A stretch of DNA of 35,494 bases from Thalassotalea sp. 42_200_T64 (GTDB lineage Bacteria; Pseudomonadota; Gammaproteobacteria; Enterobacterales; Alteromonadaceae). The notes beneath the pieces were generated by a model. It searched no databases and was not told the DNA's origin. It saw nothing but the letters and a program-made list of their open reading frames with translations. Made by a program: the position numbers and the translations under genes. The stretch is taken from the NCBI GenBank assembly GCA_002162925.1, contig MABC01000085.1:1-35494 (forward strand). The letters are read 5' to 3'. Positions 34,485 to 35,494 of the stretch are shown here, piece after piece; positions within the stretch are counted from its first letter, which is position 1, and each line of letters begins with the position of its first letter.

Positions 34485-35003
34485 ATGGGATTACATGCAT
34501 TATCAAATTCGAGTACTTTATCTAAACTTTGTGATTTTTATCTTTCTGACATAATTTCTAAAAATGTATTAACTGTTTATGAGGGTTGGTCAGTAAAGCG
34601 ACTGGCCAGTTTTTTTGTAAAGCATGGAATTAGCGGTGCCCCGGTAATTGCCGCTGATGATGAATTGGTGGGTGTGGTTACACAATCTGATGTAATTCGT
34701 TTTGAAAGCCGCACACCTACAGAAGCGGAGCTGCAAAGATTAGCACAGTTTTATTGTGGTCCATATGGTGGTGAATTAAGTGAAGTAGAGATCAATCGCC
34801 TTCAGGACAAAGCAAACGAGTATTGCACAGTTAATTCCATTATGACCCCTGAAGTAAAGTCTCTTGATATTTCCAGTTCAATAAATGATGCATGCTCGAT
34901 GATCACCAAACGTAACATTCATCGCATATTCATTACCGAAAATAATTGTCTAGTAGGGGTTGTAACAGCTATGGATATATTAAAGAAATTCAGCTCTGAA
35001 TAA
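34485..35003 (+). CDS. CBS-domain protein
   Basis: A 172-residue protein made of a pair of CBS domains (Bateman module), which usually bind adenine nucleotides and sense energy state. The first repeat (about 20-75) has VYEGWSVKRLASFFVKHGIS and LVGVVTQSDVIRFE; the second (about 115-170) has IMTPEVKSLDISSS, RNIHRIFITENN and LVGVVTAMDILKKF. An insert of about 40 residues between them has two cysteines. There is no enzymatic or membrane domain, so the target is unknown. ATG 34485 follows AGAGG by 6 bp; a TTG 6 bp upstream is unlikely. It follows rpoH but is separated by a terminator. Confidence 0.92.
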   Translation: MGLHALSNSSTLSKLCDFYLSDIISKNVLTVYEGWSVKRLASFFVKHGISGAPVIAADDELVGVVTQSDVIRFESRTPTEAELQRLAQFYCGPYGGELSEVEINRLQDKANEYCTVNSIMTPEVKSLDISSSINDACSMITKRNIHRIFITENNCLVGVVTAMDILKKFSSE

Positions 35004-35111
35004 TCATTGTTTATCTGGCGGCGTCATATTCATTTTGAGTTGCCTGCGGCAATGACGCGAGGTTAAAAACCCCGCCAACCGTCCTTGTTTAGAAGCACGT
35101 TGTGAATTGAG

Positions 35112-35262
35112 GAGGTCCCACATCTCGCTAATGCTCGTGATGGGATGACGTTTAACCGTATCAAGAAAATTTATGCCGTCATCCCCGAGGACTAGTGCAT
35201 GGATGCACGTACGTAGAACAATGCAGGAGCAATTGTCGAGCACTAGCGACATCAGGGACCTC
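35112..35262. repeat. Inverted-repeat element next to the rRNA operon end
   Basis: GAGGTCCCACATCTCGCTA plus ATGCTCG at 35112-35137 and its imperfect complement at 35237-35262 match at 22 of 26 positions and enclose about 100 bp. The interior includes a perfect small palindrome GTGCAT-GG-ATGCAC at 35195-35208. The surrounding 35004-35338 has open frames on both strands that look non-coding. It may be a MITE-like unit; a known element was not recognised. Confidence 0.5.
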
Positions 35263-35339
35263 ATACGGGCGGAGCGTGCTTACGTTAGGTACGCACTGCT
35301 ATGCCTACAAAGAAGTAGGTCGAGCCAGGTTTCCAAACG

Positions 35340-35372
35340 AAAAAAGGCCCGCACAATGTGCGGGCCTTTTTG
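35340..35372 (-). terminator. rRNA operon terminator
   Basis: AAGGCCCGCAC, loop AAT, GTGCGGGCCTT: an 11-bp perfect GC-rich stem flanked by A-tract and T-tract. It lies immediately downstream of the minus-strand 5S rRNA gene and can work in both directions. Confidence 0.95.
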
Positions 35373-35380
35373 AATTTGGA

Positions 35381-35494
35381 GCCTGGCGATGACCTACTCT
35401 CACATGGGAACTCCCACACTACCATCGGCGCAACTGCGTTTCACTTCTGAGTTCGGCATGGGATCAGGTGGTTCCACAGTGCTATTGTCGCCAG
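35381..35494 (-). rRNA. rrf: 5S ribosomal RNA (5' end cut by the window edge)
   Basis: The minus strand reads CTGGCGACAATAGCACTGTG, then ACCACCTGATCCCATGCCGA, ACTCAGAAGTGAAACGC and ends AGGTCATCGCCAGGC, the standard gammaproteobacterial 5S sequence. About 114 nt are in the window and a few bases of the 5' end are outside. The GCCUGGC ends pair to form helix I. It marks the end of an rRNA operon whose 23S and 16S genes lie beyond the right edge. Confidence 0.98.

Noticed and set aside
35004..35264. Minus-strand open frame of 86 codons and plus-strand frames near 35173-35392
   Set aside because: They cover the inverted-repeat element and the terminator or 5S gene; similar spurious frames arise from repeats near rRNA operons.
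1..35494. CRISPR array
   Set aside because: The only regular tandem repeat is the contiguous heptamer at 22969-23003; there are no spaced repeats with unique spacers.

Overview
The window looks like chromosomal DNA of a marine gammaproteobacterium of the Alteromonadales, most likely a Colwelliaceae relative (Colwellia/Thalassotalea type). This is an inference from the AT-rich codon use (many TTA leucine codons), the gene set (glmR-glmS, hutG/hutF, ccoG, srkA-dsbA, rsmD|ftsY-ftsE-ftsX-rpoH, a VF530-type protein, a peroxiredoxin-glutaredoxin fusion) and the abundance of short dispersed intergenic repeats. Most of it is ordinary core genome with small islands of decay and mobile sequence between the genes.

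Layout. 1-3.1 kb: the 3' remnant of an IS1634-like transposase lies just beyond the 3' end of glmS, the classical attTn7 side. glmS and its DeoR-type regulator glmR run leftwards. 3.1-5.5 kb: two histidine-degradation genes (hutG, hutF) lie behind a perfect HutC-like palindrome. 5.5-9.4 kb: a small membrane-anchored protein diverges from ccoG, whose promoter has an FNR-like box at about -41; ccoG overlaps srkA by one base, and dsbA with a clear terminator follows. 9.4-12.2 kb: an unknown membrane/coiled-coil protein behind a leader that folds as a three-way junction, a TVP38/TMEM64 protein convergent with it, and a protein with two tandem SSB-like OB folds. 12.3-14.9 kb: a two-gene surface-polysaccharide module (glycosyltransferase plus Wzx-type flippase) that looks foreign. 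14.9-16.7 kb: a gene-poor scar with a 3' fragment of tRNA-Arg(CCG), probably an old attachment site, and a frameshifted SUKH gene.

16.7-25.7 kb: the peroxiredoxin-glutaredoxin fusion; a MITE-like element; a metal-efflux cluster (His-rich secreted protein, RND adaptor, HME-RND pump) behind a promoter with an operator-like dyad; a VF530 protein ending in a heptanucleotide tandem repeat; a GFA-family protein; an M61 peptidase; a small DksA/TraR protein. 25.7-30.0 kb: a decayed EamA transporter, a 734-residue coiled-coil protein of unknown function, yjaG, dodecin, and rsmD on the minus strand. 30.2-35.5 kb: ftsY-ftsE-ftsX, rpoH, a CBS-domain protein, an inverted-repeat element and the end of an rRNA operon (rrn terminator and 5S rRNA, minus strand).

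I do not see a clear new defence or biosynthetic system. The best leads are the structured leader at 9.75 kb, the tRNA-Arg scar with SUKH remnant next to a foreign polysaccharide module, the family of AATTGGTAT-ended intergenic repeats, the tandem-OB protein, and the large coiled-coil protein. Coordinates of repeats and motifs were counted by eye; no searches or folding programs were run.
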